Source: Candidatus Rokuibacteriota bacterium (lineage in GTDB: Bacteria > Methylomirabilota > Methylomirabilia > Rokubacteriales > CSP1-6). From it: a DNA stretch of 46,850 nucleotides. The position numbers and the translations under genes are program-made. This document shows positions 40,318 to 46,850 of this stretch, in pieces. Each line of letters starts with the position of its first letter. The stretch's first letter is position 1. The notes below the pieces were generated by a model, which searched no databases, was not told where the DNA came from, and saw nothing but the letters and a program-made list of their open reading frames with translations. Where the stretch lies: positions 1 through 46,850 of the forward strand of contig QHSO01000010.1 of NCBI GenBank assembly GCA_003220475.1. The letters are read 5' to 3'.

Positions 40318-41766
40318 ATGAACAGACTATCCCGGATCGCGCCGCTGCTCCTCACCCTGGCCCTGCTGGCGACGGTGCCGTCCGTCTCCCCGGCCGCCCC
40401 GAAGAACGACGGCCGGCCCGACGGCGGCGCGCTCGCCTACGGCGAGTACGGCCGGCCGGCCACGCTCGATCCGATCACCAGCAACGAGATGATCTCGCTG
40501 CGGATCAGCGAGCTGGTCTTCAACGGCCTCGTCGGCATCGACGAGAAACAGGTGATCGTTCCCGAGCTCGCGGAGCGCTGGGAGACGAGCAAGGACGGCC
40601 GCACGTACACCTTCTTCCTGCGCAAGGACGTGCGCTGGCATCCACGCGAGGGTGAGGCACCCAAGCCGTTCACGGCCGACGACGTCATCTTCACGTACAA
40701 CATCATGATGCACCCCAAGACGATCACGCCCCTGAAGGTGCGCTACGAGTTCATCGACAAGGTCGAGAAGGCGGACGACGCCACCGTGCGGTTCACGCTC
40801 AAGCGCCCCATCCTGAACGCGCTGGCGAAGTTCAGCTTCAAGATCATTCCCGCGCACGGGCCGGCGAACCCGCAGTTCCTCACGCGTGAGGATCCCTTCG
40901 TGCGCGCGCCGATCGGCACGGGCCCGTACGTCGTCAAGGGCGTCACCGGCGACCGTGAGATCGTGCTGATGGCCAACGAGGACTACTTCAAGGGTCGCGC
41001 GCACATCAACAAGTTCGTCTCCCGGCCGTTCGCGGACCAGAACATCATGACGCAGGCGATGATGTTCAACGCCATCGACATGCTCGTGCTGGTCAACCCG
41101 CGCGACCTGCCCGAGCTGCAGGGCGACACGCGCTTCGTGCTGCAGCCGTACAACGCGCTGTCGTATGCGTTCTTCGGCTACACCCTGCGCAACCCGCTGC
41201 TGGCCGACAAGCGCGTGCGCCGCGCCTTCACGCACGCCGTGAACCGGCAGGAGATGCTCGACTCGTTCTTCAACGGCCAGGGCACGATCATCTCGGGCCC
41301 CTTCGCGCCGGGCAGCTGGGCGTACAACCTCGACGTGCACCTCAAGGGCATCGGCGTCGGCGTGAAGGTCGAGTTCAAGGAGTGGCAGGCGTGGAAGGAG
41401 GCCGTCTTCGTCGAGCACGACTTCGACGTGATCCTGGCCTCGTGGGTGTTCGACGACTCCGCGGACATCTCCTCGCTGTTCCATTCGGCCGAGATCGGCG
41501 CCTGGAAGAACAACTTCGGCGGCTACTCGAACCCCGAGGTGGACGGGCTCATCGTCGAGAGCAAGCTGACGCTCGACCACGAGAAGCGGCGCACGATCAA
41601 CCGCAAGCTGCACACGCTGCTGGCGGACGAGGCGCCGTACACGTTCCTGTGGACGCTGACGAACTACAGCGGCTACCACAAGAAGCTGCGCCGGGTCGCG
41701 ATTCATCCCTACAAGTTCTTCTCGTTCGCGGATGAATGGTTCATCCCGGTCACGGAGCAGAAGTAA
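40318..41766 (+). CDS. ABC importer solute-binding protein, family 5 (OppA/DppA-like); internal block missing
   Basis: The 482-residue protein has a signal peptide (about 1-26) and family 5 binding-protein features: TLDPITSNEMISLRISELVFNGLVGID, ELAERWETSKDGRTYTFFLRKDVRWH, FTADDVIFTYNIMM, GTGPYVV and RRAFTHAVNRQEML. It would bind peptides, opines or similar solutes for the permeases encoded downstream. After GPFAPGSWAYNLDV (near residue 340) the sequence jumps to HLKGIGVGVKVEFKEW. The usual stretch of about 55 residues (an AxxLLxEAGW segment and a following beta strand) is missing, though the frame is kept. Family members are normally about 530 residues. The intact gene probably exists in the organism; the present sequence may be an assembly product. 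Confidence 0.9.
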   Translation: MNRLSRIAPLLLTLALLATVPSVSPAAPKNDGRPDGGALAYGEYGRPATLDPITSNEMISLRISELVFNGLVGIDEKQVIVPELAERWETSKDGRTYTFFLRKDVRWHPREGEAPKPFTADDVIFTYNIMMHPKTITPLKVRYEFIDKVEKADDATVRFTLKRPILNALAKFSFKIIPAHGPANPQFLTREDPFVRAPIGTGPYVVKGVTGDREIVLMANEDYFKGRAHINKFVSRPFADQNIMTQAMMFNAIDMLVLVNPRDLPELQGDTRFVLQPYNALSYAFFGYTLRNPLLADKRVRRAFTHAVNRQEMLDSFFNGQGTIISGPFAPGSWAYNLDVHLKGIGVGVKVEFKEWQAWKEAVFVEHDFDVILASWVFDDSADISSLFHSAEIGAWKNNFGGYSNPEVDGLIVESKLTLDHEKRRTINRKLHTLLADEAPYTFLWTLTNYSGYHKKLRRVAIHPYKFFSFADEWFIPVTEQK

Positions 41767-41801
41767 CGACACGCCTCGCGGCGCTCCGGCGCGTCGGCGC
41801 G

Positions 41802-42731
41802 ATGGCCGCCCGGGAGCTGGCGCTGACCGCGCTGCTGCTCCTGGGCGTCAGCCTCGTCGTCTTCGTCATCCTGAACCTCTCGCCGGGTGATCCCTTCAGC
41901 GTGCTGCTCGAAGGGCAGGCGCCGGGGCACGCCGCGCGCGCGTCGGTGCATGAGGCGCTCGGCGTTCCCACCACCTGGTACGGGCGTTATCTCGCGTGGC
42001 TCGGCAACATCGCCCGCGGCAACCTCGGTACCTCGATCCGCACCGGCGTGCCGGTGGCCGGCGAGATCGCGCGAGCCGGACCGAACACGCTCTATCTCAC
42101 GCTCGGCTCGCTGCTCGTCACCCTGCTGCTCGCGGTGCCCGTCGCGCTCTATTCCGCCTCGCGCGCGGCGGGGGCGCTGGCGCGGGGCCTCAGGCTCGCC
42201 GTCTATCTGGTCTCCGCGGTGCCCGTGTTCTGGCTCGGCTACGTGGTGATCTATCTCTTCATCCACCGCTTCGGCGTCTTCCCGCTCCTGTCGGGCAGCG
42301 CCGAGCCGGCGCGTCACGGCTGGCTCTACGGGCTGCTGCCGATCGTCGTCCTCGGTGTCGCCAACGGCACGGTGAGCGAGGTGACGCGACATCTGCGCGG
42401 CGAGCTCGGGCGGGTCCTGACCGAGGACTACATCCGCACCGCGCGCGCGAAGGGCGCGCCCGTCTGGCGACACGCGTTCAAGGAAGGGTTCCTGCTGCCG
42501 ATGACGGAGATGATCGCCTCCAAGATTCCGTTCGTGATCGGCGGCGCCATCATCGTCGAGCAGGTGTTCAACTGGCCGGGTCTCGGTCGGATGGTGTGGC
42601 AGGCCGCACAGGATCGCGACTTCCCGGTGATCATGGGCATCGCGCTCGTCGCGGCCGCGTTCGTCCGGCTGGCCAGCCTGCTGCGCGCTGTGATCTATGC
42701 CGGCGTGAACCCGCGCACGGCGACGGACTGA
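41802..42731 (+). CDS. ABC importer permease, DppB/OppB type
   Basis: The 309-residue permease has six hydrophobic helices and the family landmarks LNLSPGDPFSVLL, ARGNLGTSIRTGVPV, YLVSAVPVFWLGYVVIY and the EAA loop EDYIRTARAKGAPVWRHAFKEGFLLPM, followed by GGAIIVEQVFNWPGLGRMVWQAAQDRDFPVI. It forms one half of the membrane channel. The ATG at 41802 is the first start codon in frame before the first helix; it is 35 bases after the binding-protein stop, and no strong ribosome site is visible. Unlike its neighbours it looks full length. Confidence 0.9.
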   Translation: MAARELALTALLLLGVSLVVFVILNLSPGDPFSVLLEGQAPGHAARASVHEALGVPTTWYGRYLAWLGNIARGNLGTSIRTGVPVAGEIARAGPNTLYLTLGSLLVTLLLAVPVALYSASRAAGALARGLRLAVYLVSAVPVFWLGYVVIYLFIHRFGVFPLLSGSAEPARHGWLYGLLPIVVLGVANGTVSEVTRHLRGELGRVLTEDYIRTARAKGAPVWRHAFKEGFLLPMTEMIASKIPFVIGGAIIVEQVFNWPGLGRMVWQAAQDRDFPVIMGIALVAAAFVRLASLLRAVIYAGVNPRTATD

Positions 42732-42738
42732 AGAGCAC

Positions 42739-43470
42739 GTGCGACGCTACCGTGAGTCCACCGGCGAGGTCGCGGAGCGCTCGGAGCGCTCGCGCTGGCG
42801 AGCCGCCACGCTCACCGACCGCGCGGCCATCGGCTATGGCCTGCTGGTCGTCGGACTGGTCGCGGTCTCGTACGTGCTCGGCGCCGTCGGCTGGCTGCCC
42901 GACGATCCGTCGCGCATGGACATGGCGCGCCTCAACGCGCCGCCCGGCGCCGGTCACCTGCTCGGCACGGACTTCCTGGGCCGCGACATCCTCTCGCGGC
43001 TCATCGTGGGCATTCAGGCGTACTTCCTTCCGGGACTGCTCGCGGTCGCGATCTCGCTCGCGCTCGGCATCACGGGCGCGCCGGCGATCGCGTCGATCAT
43101 CGCGGGCAAGATCCAGTTCTTGCGCCAGAAGAGCTTCATCGAGGCCGCACACGTGCTGGGCCTGCCCACGCGCGTGATCGTGGCCAAGCACATCCTCTGG
43201 TACAACTGCGCGCCGCTGCTGATCATCCAGGCCACGCTCGGGATGGGCGAGGCGATCCTCGTCGAGACGAGCCTGAGCTATCTCGGCTTCGGCGTGCAGG
43301 AGCCGACGGCGTCGTGGGGCAACATGGTGCAGGCGGGGGCGAACTACTTCTTCCACGGAAAGTTCTGGCCCTCGACGGCGCCGGCGCTCGCGATCCTCGG
43401 CACCATTCTCGGTTTCCATCTCCTCGGCGACGGTCTGAACAGGCTCCTCGAGCCCAAGAGCGCCTCGTGA
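42739..43470 (+). CDS. ABC importer permease, DppC/OppC type; internal block missing
   Basis: The 243-residue protein has the DppC N-terminus (DRAAIGYGLLVVGLVAVSYVLGAVGWLP), the HLLGTDFLGRDILSRLIVGIQ motif, the EAA loop region (FIEAAHVLGLPTRVIVAKHILWY) and the C-terminal YLGFGVQEPTASWGNMVQAG. Normal family members have about 300 residues. Between LLAVAISLALGI and TGAPAIASIIAGKI about 55-60 residues (roughly two membrane helices) are missing in frame, near 43060-43075. As it stands it would lack part of its membrane domain. GTG at 42739 is used, seven bases after the DppB stop. Its TGA overlaps the GTG of the ATPase gene. Confidence 0.88.
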   Translation: MRRYRESTGEVAERSERSRWRAATLTDRAAIGYGLLVVGLVAVSYVLGAVGWLPDDPSRMDMARLNAPPGAGHLLGTDFLGRDILSRLIVGIQAYFLPGLLAVAISLALGITGAPAIASIIAGKIQFLRQKSFIEAAHVLGLPTRVIVAKHILWYNCAPLLIIQATLGMGEAILVETSLSYLGFGVQEPTASWGNMVQAGANYFFHGKFWPSTAPALAILGTILGFHLLGDGLNRLLEPKSAS

Positions 43471-44603
43471 CGCGCCCGCCGCTGCTCGAGATCCAGGACC
43501 TCCGGACGTACTTCTATTCGCGCGCCAAGGAGGCGTTCATCCGCTCGGTGGACGGCGTCAGTCTCGCCATCGCGCCCGGTGAAACGCTCGGTGTCGTCGG
43601 CGAGAGCGGCAGCGGCAAGAGCGTGACCGCACTGTCGATCCTGGGCCTCGTGGGCGGGAACCCGGGCGTGATCACCGGCGCGGTCCACTTTGCCGGCGGC
43701 AACGGCGCGTCCGGCCCGCGCAACCTGCTCGCCGACCTCGAGCGCTACGTCAGCCTGACGAAGCACGACGGCCGCATCGTCGCCGTCGCGAAGGACGAGC
43801 CGGGATGGCGAGCGCACGTCGAACGCGCGCTGGCCCGCGTCCGCGGCAAACAGATCGCGATGATCTTCCAGAATCCGAAGTCATCGCTCAATCCGTTCGT
43901 CACGGTCGGGCAGCAGATCAGCGAGGCCGTCCGCCTGCACACGGGTGTGACGCACGCGAGCGAAGCGAAGGAGCGCGCGCTCGGCTGGCTCGAGCGGGTG
44001 CGGATGGACTCGCCGCGCCTGCGCTTCGATCAGTACCCCGACGGCCTGTCGGGCGGCATGTGCCAGCGCGCGATGATCGCGATGGCCCTGGCCTCCGAGC
44101 CGTCGCTGCTCATCGCCGACGAGCCGACGACGGGACTGGATGCGACGATCCAGTCGCGCATCGTCGCACTGCTGGCCGAGCTGAAGTCGGAGTTCGGCGT
44201 GACGACGCTGCTCATCACGCACGACATCCGCGTCGTCTCGCGGCTCGCAGACACCGTGGCCGTGATGTACGGCGCGACGGTGATGGAGCATGGTCCGGCG
44301 CGCGACGTCCTGGCGCCGGGCGTCGAGCCCAAGCACCCGTACACGTCGGCGCTGCTCGCGTCACTGCCGAGCACGCAGACCAACGGCCGGCGCCACGCGG
44401 TCGATGGTCGGCTTCCGGTTATTCGCGGCGAGGTCGTCGACACGATGAACGTCCCGCGCGGGTGCCGCTTCCATGCACGCTGCGATCGCATCACCGACGC
44501 GATTCGGGCACGCTGCATGGGCGAGGAGCCGGCGCTGGCCACGGTCGCGGCGGGCCACCGCATGCGCTGCCATCTCCATCCCGGCGAGGCGCGCGGTGGC
44601 TAG
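43467..44603 (+). CDS. ABC importer ATP-binding protein, DppD/OppD type
   Basis: The 378-residue ATPase has Walker A GESGSGKS (45-52), Q-loop IFQNPKSSLNP, signature LSGGMCQRAMIAMALA, Walker B LLIADEPTTGLD, H-loop LITHD and a C-terminal oligopeptide-transporter domain with a cysteine pattern (RGCRFHARCDRI...CMGEEP). Between Walker A and the Q-loop lies an insert of about 30 residues (about 88-120, LLADLERYVSLTKHDGRIVAVAKDEPG) that standard OppD proteins lack. GTG at 43467 overlaps the permease TGA (GTGA). It powers import together with the second ATPase. Confidence 0.9.
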   Translation: MTRPPLLEIQDLRTYFYSRAKEAFIRSVDGVSLAIAPGETLGVVGESGSGKSVTALSILGLVGGNPGVITGAVHFAGGNGASGPRNLLADLERYVSLTKHDGRIVAVAKDEPGWRAHVERALARVRGKQIAMIFQNPKSSLNPFVTVGQQISEAVRLHTGVTHASEAKERALGWLERVRMDSPRLRFDQYPDGLSGGMCQRAMIAMALASEPSLLIADEPTTGLDATIQSRIVALLAELKSEFGVTTLLITHDIRVVSRLADTVAVMYGATVMEHGPARDVLAPGVEPKHPYTSALLASLPSTQTNGRRHAVDGRLPVIRGEVVDTMNVPRGCRFHARCDRITDAIRARCMGEEPALATVAAGHRMRCHLHPGEARGG

Positions 44604-45600
44604 GCCGCTGCTCGAGGTCACCGACCTCCGCAAGCAGTACCAGGCGCGCGCCGGCATGCTCGCCGCGCTGCACGGCCGCACGCGCTCCGTCCCGGCGGTC
44701 GACGGCGTCAGCTTCGGGCTCTCGGAGCACGAGACGCTCGGGCTCGTCGGCGAGTCCGGCTGCGGCAAGACGACGATCGGCCGCATCGTCCTGGGCGTCA
44801 CGCCGGCGTCGTCGGGGCGCGTAGTGTTCGACGGCCACGAGATCACGGCGCTGCGGCCGCGCGCGCTGCGGCCGCTGCGCAAGCAGATGCAGATGATCTT
44901 TCAGGATCTCGACGCCGCCCTCAATCCGCGGATGCGCGTCCGCGACATCCTGCGTGAGGCGATCACGCTGCACCATCGGCTGGAGCAGACGGAGGTGGCG
45001 CGGCGGACGTCCGAGCTGCTGGATCAGGTGAATCTGAAGTCGGCCAAGCTCGCGAGCTTCCCGCACGAGCTGTCCGGCGGCGAGAAGCGTCGCGTGGGCA
45101 TCGCGCGCGTGCTCGCCGTCGGCGCGCGCTTCATCGTGGCCGACGAGCCCACCAGTGCGCTCGACGTCTCGATCCAGGCGCAGATCGTCAACCTGCTGCG
45201 CGATCTGCAGACGCGTCTGGGTCTGTCGTATCTCTTCATCTCGCACGATCTGGAGGTGGTGGAGCTGGTGAGCCACCGCGTGGCCGTGATGTACCTCGGC
45301 CGGATCGTCGAGATCGGGCCCGCCGAGCGCGTGGCGCGGGCCTCGCGCCATCCCTACACCTCGATCCTCTGGTCGTCGCTGGTCGAAAAGCGCAGTGACG
45401 AGGTCGCGCGCAACGGTGCTGCCGCCTGGGGCGTCTTCGACTTCGAGCGCCCCGGTCAGGGGTGTCGCTTCGCGCCGCGCTGTCCGGTCTACGAGGCGGC
45501 GGGGCGTCCGGCGATCTGCACCGATCCAACGAGCGAACCAACTCTGCGCGATGTCGGCGACGGGCAGAGCGTCGCCTGCCACTTTCCGCTCGCGCGCTGA
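44596..45600 (+). CDS. ABC importer ATP-binding protein, DppF/OppF type
   Basis: The 334-residue ATPase has Walker A GESGCGKTT, Q-loop IFQDLDAALNP, signature LSGGEKRRVGIARVLA, Walker B FIVADEPTSALD, H-loop ISHD and a C-terminal oligopeptide-transporter domain (GCRFAPRCPVYEAAGRPAICTD). GTG at 44596 overlaps the end of the previous ATPase gene by eight bases. The protein is full length. It is the last gene of the operon that starts at 34625; a GC-rich inverted repeat around 45605-45628 follows, without a T-tract. Confidence 0.92.
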   Translation: MARPLLEVTDLRKQYQARAGMLAALHGRTRSVPAVDGVSFGLSEHETLGLVGESGCGKTTIGRIVLGVTPASSGRVVFDGHEITALRPRALRPLRKQMQMIFQDLDAALNPRMRVRDILREAITLHHRLEQTEVARRTSELLDQVNLKSAKLASFPHELSGGEKRRVGIARVLAVGARFIVADEPTSALDVSIQAQIVNLLRDLQTRLGLSYLFISHDLEVVELVSHRVAVMYLGRIVEIGPAERVARASRHPYTSILWSSLVEKRSDEVARNGAAAWGVFDFERPGQGCRFAPRCPVYEAAGRPAICTDPTSEPTLRDVGDGQSVACHFPLAR

Positions 45601-45632
45601 GCCGGCGCGCGCTATCGATCGCGCGCGTTCGG

Positions 45633-46448
45633 TTAGCGGTCTTCGACGAAGCGCAGCATGTCCGGCAACCCCGTGGCAGCCGTGACGCCGCCGTCGACGA
45701 CGATCGCGGCGCCGGTGATGAACGACGCCTCGTCGGACGCGAGGAACAGCACGGCGTGGGCGACTTCGTCCGCACGACCGAGGCGCCCGAGCGGATGCGC
45801 CGCCGCGTGTGCGGCGCGAAGCTCGTCGGCGCGGTCCTTCGCGAGAAGCTCGGTGGCCCGCGTGTCGATCGCCCCGGGACACACGCAGTTCACGCGGATC
45901 CCGTCCCGCGCGTACTCCACGGCCGCTGTGCGCGTCAGGTTGATCACGCCCGCCTTGGCAGCGTTGTAAGACGCCATGCCGACGTCGCCTCCGAGCCCGG
46001 AGATCGACGCCGTGTTGACGATCGCGCCGCCTCCGAAGCCGCGCAGCAGCGGCACCGAGAGCTTGATGCCGAGGAACGTGCTCGTCAGGCACACGTCGAG
46101 CACGCGGCCCCAGCTGTCGATCGCGATGTCTTCGAGGCGCGCGGGCTCGGCGAGCCCCGCGTTGTTGAACACGACGTCGAGGCGGCCATACGTCTGGACG
46201 GCGAGATCGAGCGCCGCCTGCACGCCGTCCATACTCGCGGCATCCATCTTGATGCTGACCGCACGACCACCGGCAGCGCTGATTCCGTCGGCTACCGCGG
46301 TGGCGCGGCGGCCGCTGATGTCAGCGACGACAACGCCGGCGCCTTCGCGCGCGAATCGCGCGGCCGTCGCGGCGCCGATGCCCGCGCCGCCAGCGGTCAC
46401 GACCACCACCTTCGCTTCGAAGCGTCCGGCGCGTCCCCCGTCGCTCAT
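45633..46448 (-). CDS. Short-chain dehydrogenase/reductase (classical SDR)
   Basis: The 271-residue protein has the NAD(P) motif TAGGAGIG (variant of TGxxxGIG), an acidic residue after the second strand (VVVADISG, suggesting NAD), NNAG, and the catalytic Ser-Tyr-Lys set (NTASISG; YNAAK), ending ITGAAIVVDGGVTAATG. It is an oxidoreductase of a secondary alcohol or ketone; the substrate is not predictable. The ATG at 46448 is chosen because the motif begins 18 residues later and CATAGT, a -10-like box, sits seven bases upstream. It is convergent with the ABC operon and stands alone. Confidence 0.92.
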   Translation of the reverse strand: MSDGGRAGRFEAKVVVVTAGGAGIGAATAARFAREGAGVVVADISGRRATAVADGISAAGGRAVSIKMDAASMDGVQAALDLAVQTYGRLDVVFNNAGLAEPARLEDIAIDSWGRVLDVCLTSTFLGIKLSVPLLRGFGGGAIVNTASISGLGGDVGMASYNAAKAGVINLTRTAAVEYARDGIRVNCVCPGAIDTRATELLAKDRADELRAAHAAAHPLGRLGRADEVAHAVLFLASDEASFITGAAIVVDGGVTAATGLPDMLRFVEDR

Positions 46449-46455
46449 CGCCGCC

Positions 46456-46461
46456 ACTATG
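46456..46461 (-). promoter_or_regulatory. -10-like box close to the SDR start
   Basis: On the minus strand GGCATAGTG contains CATAGT (four of six -10 positions), seven bases before the SDR ATG, so the transcript would have almost no leader. The same GGCATAGTG string precedes the divergent lipoprotein gene. Confidence 0.35.
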
Positions 46462-46529
46462 CCTACAATCGCGTTCGGTGAAAAGCCATCGCCCTCGCGC
46501 CGAGCTGCGAACCGGCGCGGGCTCGCGTG

Positions 46530-46850
46530 ATGCCGTGGCATAGTGACCAAGTGCGGAGGCAACCGCGCTGCCTTCGCGTGGTGCTCACGCTCGTCTGCGC
46601 CGTCCTCTCCGCGTGCTCACTCCAGGTCGAGGAGTCGGACGTCGCCGGCGTCTACGTCGCGCACTTCAAATCCGGGAGCGAAAAACTTCAGCTCCAGCGC
46701 GACGGGAGCTTCGTCCAGCAAATGCCGGTACAGGGCGTCGAGACACGAAACTTCGGCACCTGGACGTACGAGCGGACGGATGGCGTCGTCGCCGTCATCC
46801 ACCTGACCGATTGCCTGGCCGTTAGCGACGGCTTCGGAGATATCCGCGCA
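46530..46850 (+). CDS. Lipoprotein of unknown function (C-terminus beyond the window)
   Basis: The visible 107 residues read from ATG 46530, or from GTG 46551, which is seven codons later. GTG gives a typical lipoprotein signal (RRQPRCLRVVLTLVCAVLSAC, lipobox LSAC). The mature part (EESDVAGVYVAHFKSGSEKLQLQRDGSFVQQM; TRNFGTWTYE) has the GxY...LxLxxDGxFxQ...GTWxxE pattern of small lipocalin-like beta proteins. A GGCATAGTG box ends six bases before the GTG, which would favour the later start and a leaderless mRNA. The gene continues past the right edge. Confidence 0.72.
   Translation, partial: MPWHSDQVRRQPRCLRVVLTLVCAVLSACSLQVEESDVAGVYVAHFKSGSEKLQLQRDGSFVQQMPVQGVETRNFGTWTYERTDGVVAVIHLTDCLAVSDGFGDIRA

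Noticed and set aside
45602-45630. Terminator between the ABC operon and the SDR gene
   Set aside because: The CGCGCG inverted repeat has no T-run on either strand, so it was not listed as a terminator.
1-46850. CRISPR arrays, tRNA or rRNA genes, insertion sequences
   Set aside because: No regular repeat-spacer pattern, no tRNA-like cloverleaf and no transposase-like protein was seen.

Overview
The window is a very GC-rich (roughly 70% by eye) bacterial chromosome segment with about 40 tightly packed genes and no intergenic gap over 300 bases. Gene content (a large exopolysaccharide locus with Wza/Wzc and an XrtA/ExeA-type ATPase, LemA/M48, an OppA-type ABC importer, a CaiB/BaiF CoA transferase, a UGA-containing PrdB/GrdB-like protein) fits a deep-branching, probably environmental Gram-negative bacterium, for example the Rokubacteria/Methylomirabilota or a deltaproteobacterial lineage. 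That placement is inference; no rRNA or marker gene is present.

Region 1 (1-23345, all on the minus strand) is one long capsule/exopolysaccharide operon, read right to left. From its promoter side it encodes a Wza-type export protein, an AAA ATPase, a degenerate HD-GYP protein, a Wzc-type co-polymerase/tyrosine kinase with an extra C-terminal SPOR module, a Wzy/WaaL-like polymerase, a Wzx-like flippase, two methyltransferases, an NAD-dependent epimerase carrying a zinc-ribbon insert, and nine glycosyltransferase genes (GT2, GT4, GT87 and GT39-like). Nearly all junctions are four-base ATGA/GTGA stop-start overlaps, which suggests translational coupling. A divergent HtrA/Deg protease (23443-24642, plus) shares an AT-rich intergenic region with the operon and ends in a G-rich repeat followed by a good terminator.

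Region 2 (24804-33215) holds smaller units: a cytidylate-kinase-like/BON fusion with a 65-residue protein, an orphan GvpL/GvpF-family protein, a secreted protein of unknown function, a TPR protein and a lone receiver domain, then lemA, an M48 metalloprotease and a selenoprotein. The selenoprotein gene (32310-33215) has an in-frame UGA (codon 173) in a UPVC motif, followed at the expected distance by a perfect 7-bp hairpin with a GU-containing loop (a bacterial SECIS element). It is translationally coupled to a CaiB/BaiF CoA transferase (33212-34402).

Region 3 (34625-45600, plus) looks like one operon. It has two lipoproteins (one an 860-residue protein with Ig-like/PEGA, CsgG-like and TPR parts), a TolB-like beta-propeller, a secreted TPR-like protein, then a complete OppA/B/C/D/F-type ABC importer. 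A convergent SDR dehydrogenase and the start of a lipoprotein gene close the window.

A striking cross-cutting feature: six genes (at about 4310, 6820, 10400, 13340, 41335 and 43070) each lack an internal block of about 40-60 conserved residues, three with a frameshift. The similar size of the losses points to an assembly problem (collapsed or unfilled gaps) more than to biology, and the affected proteins should be read with that in mind.
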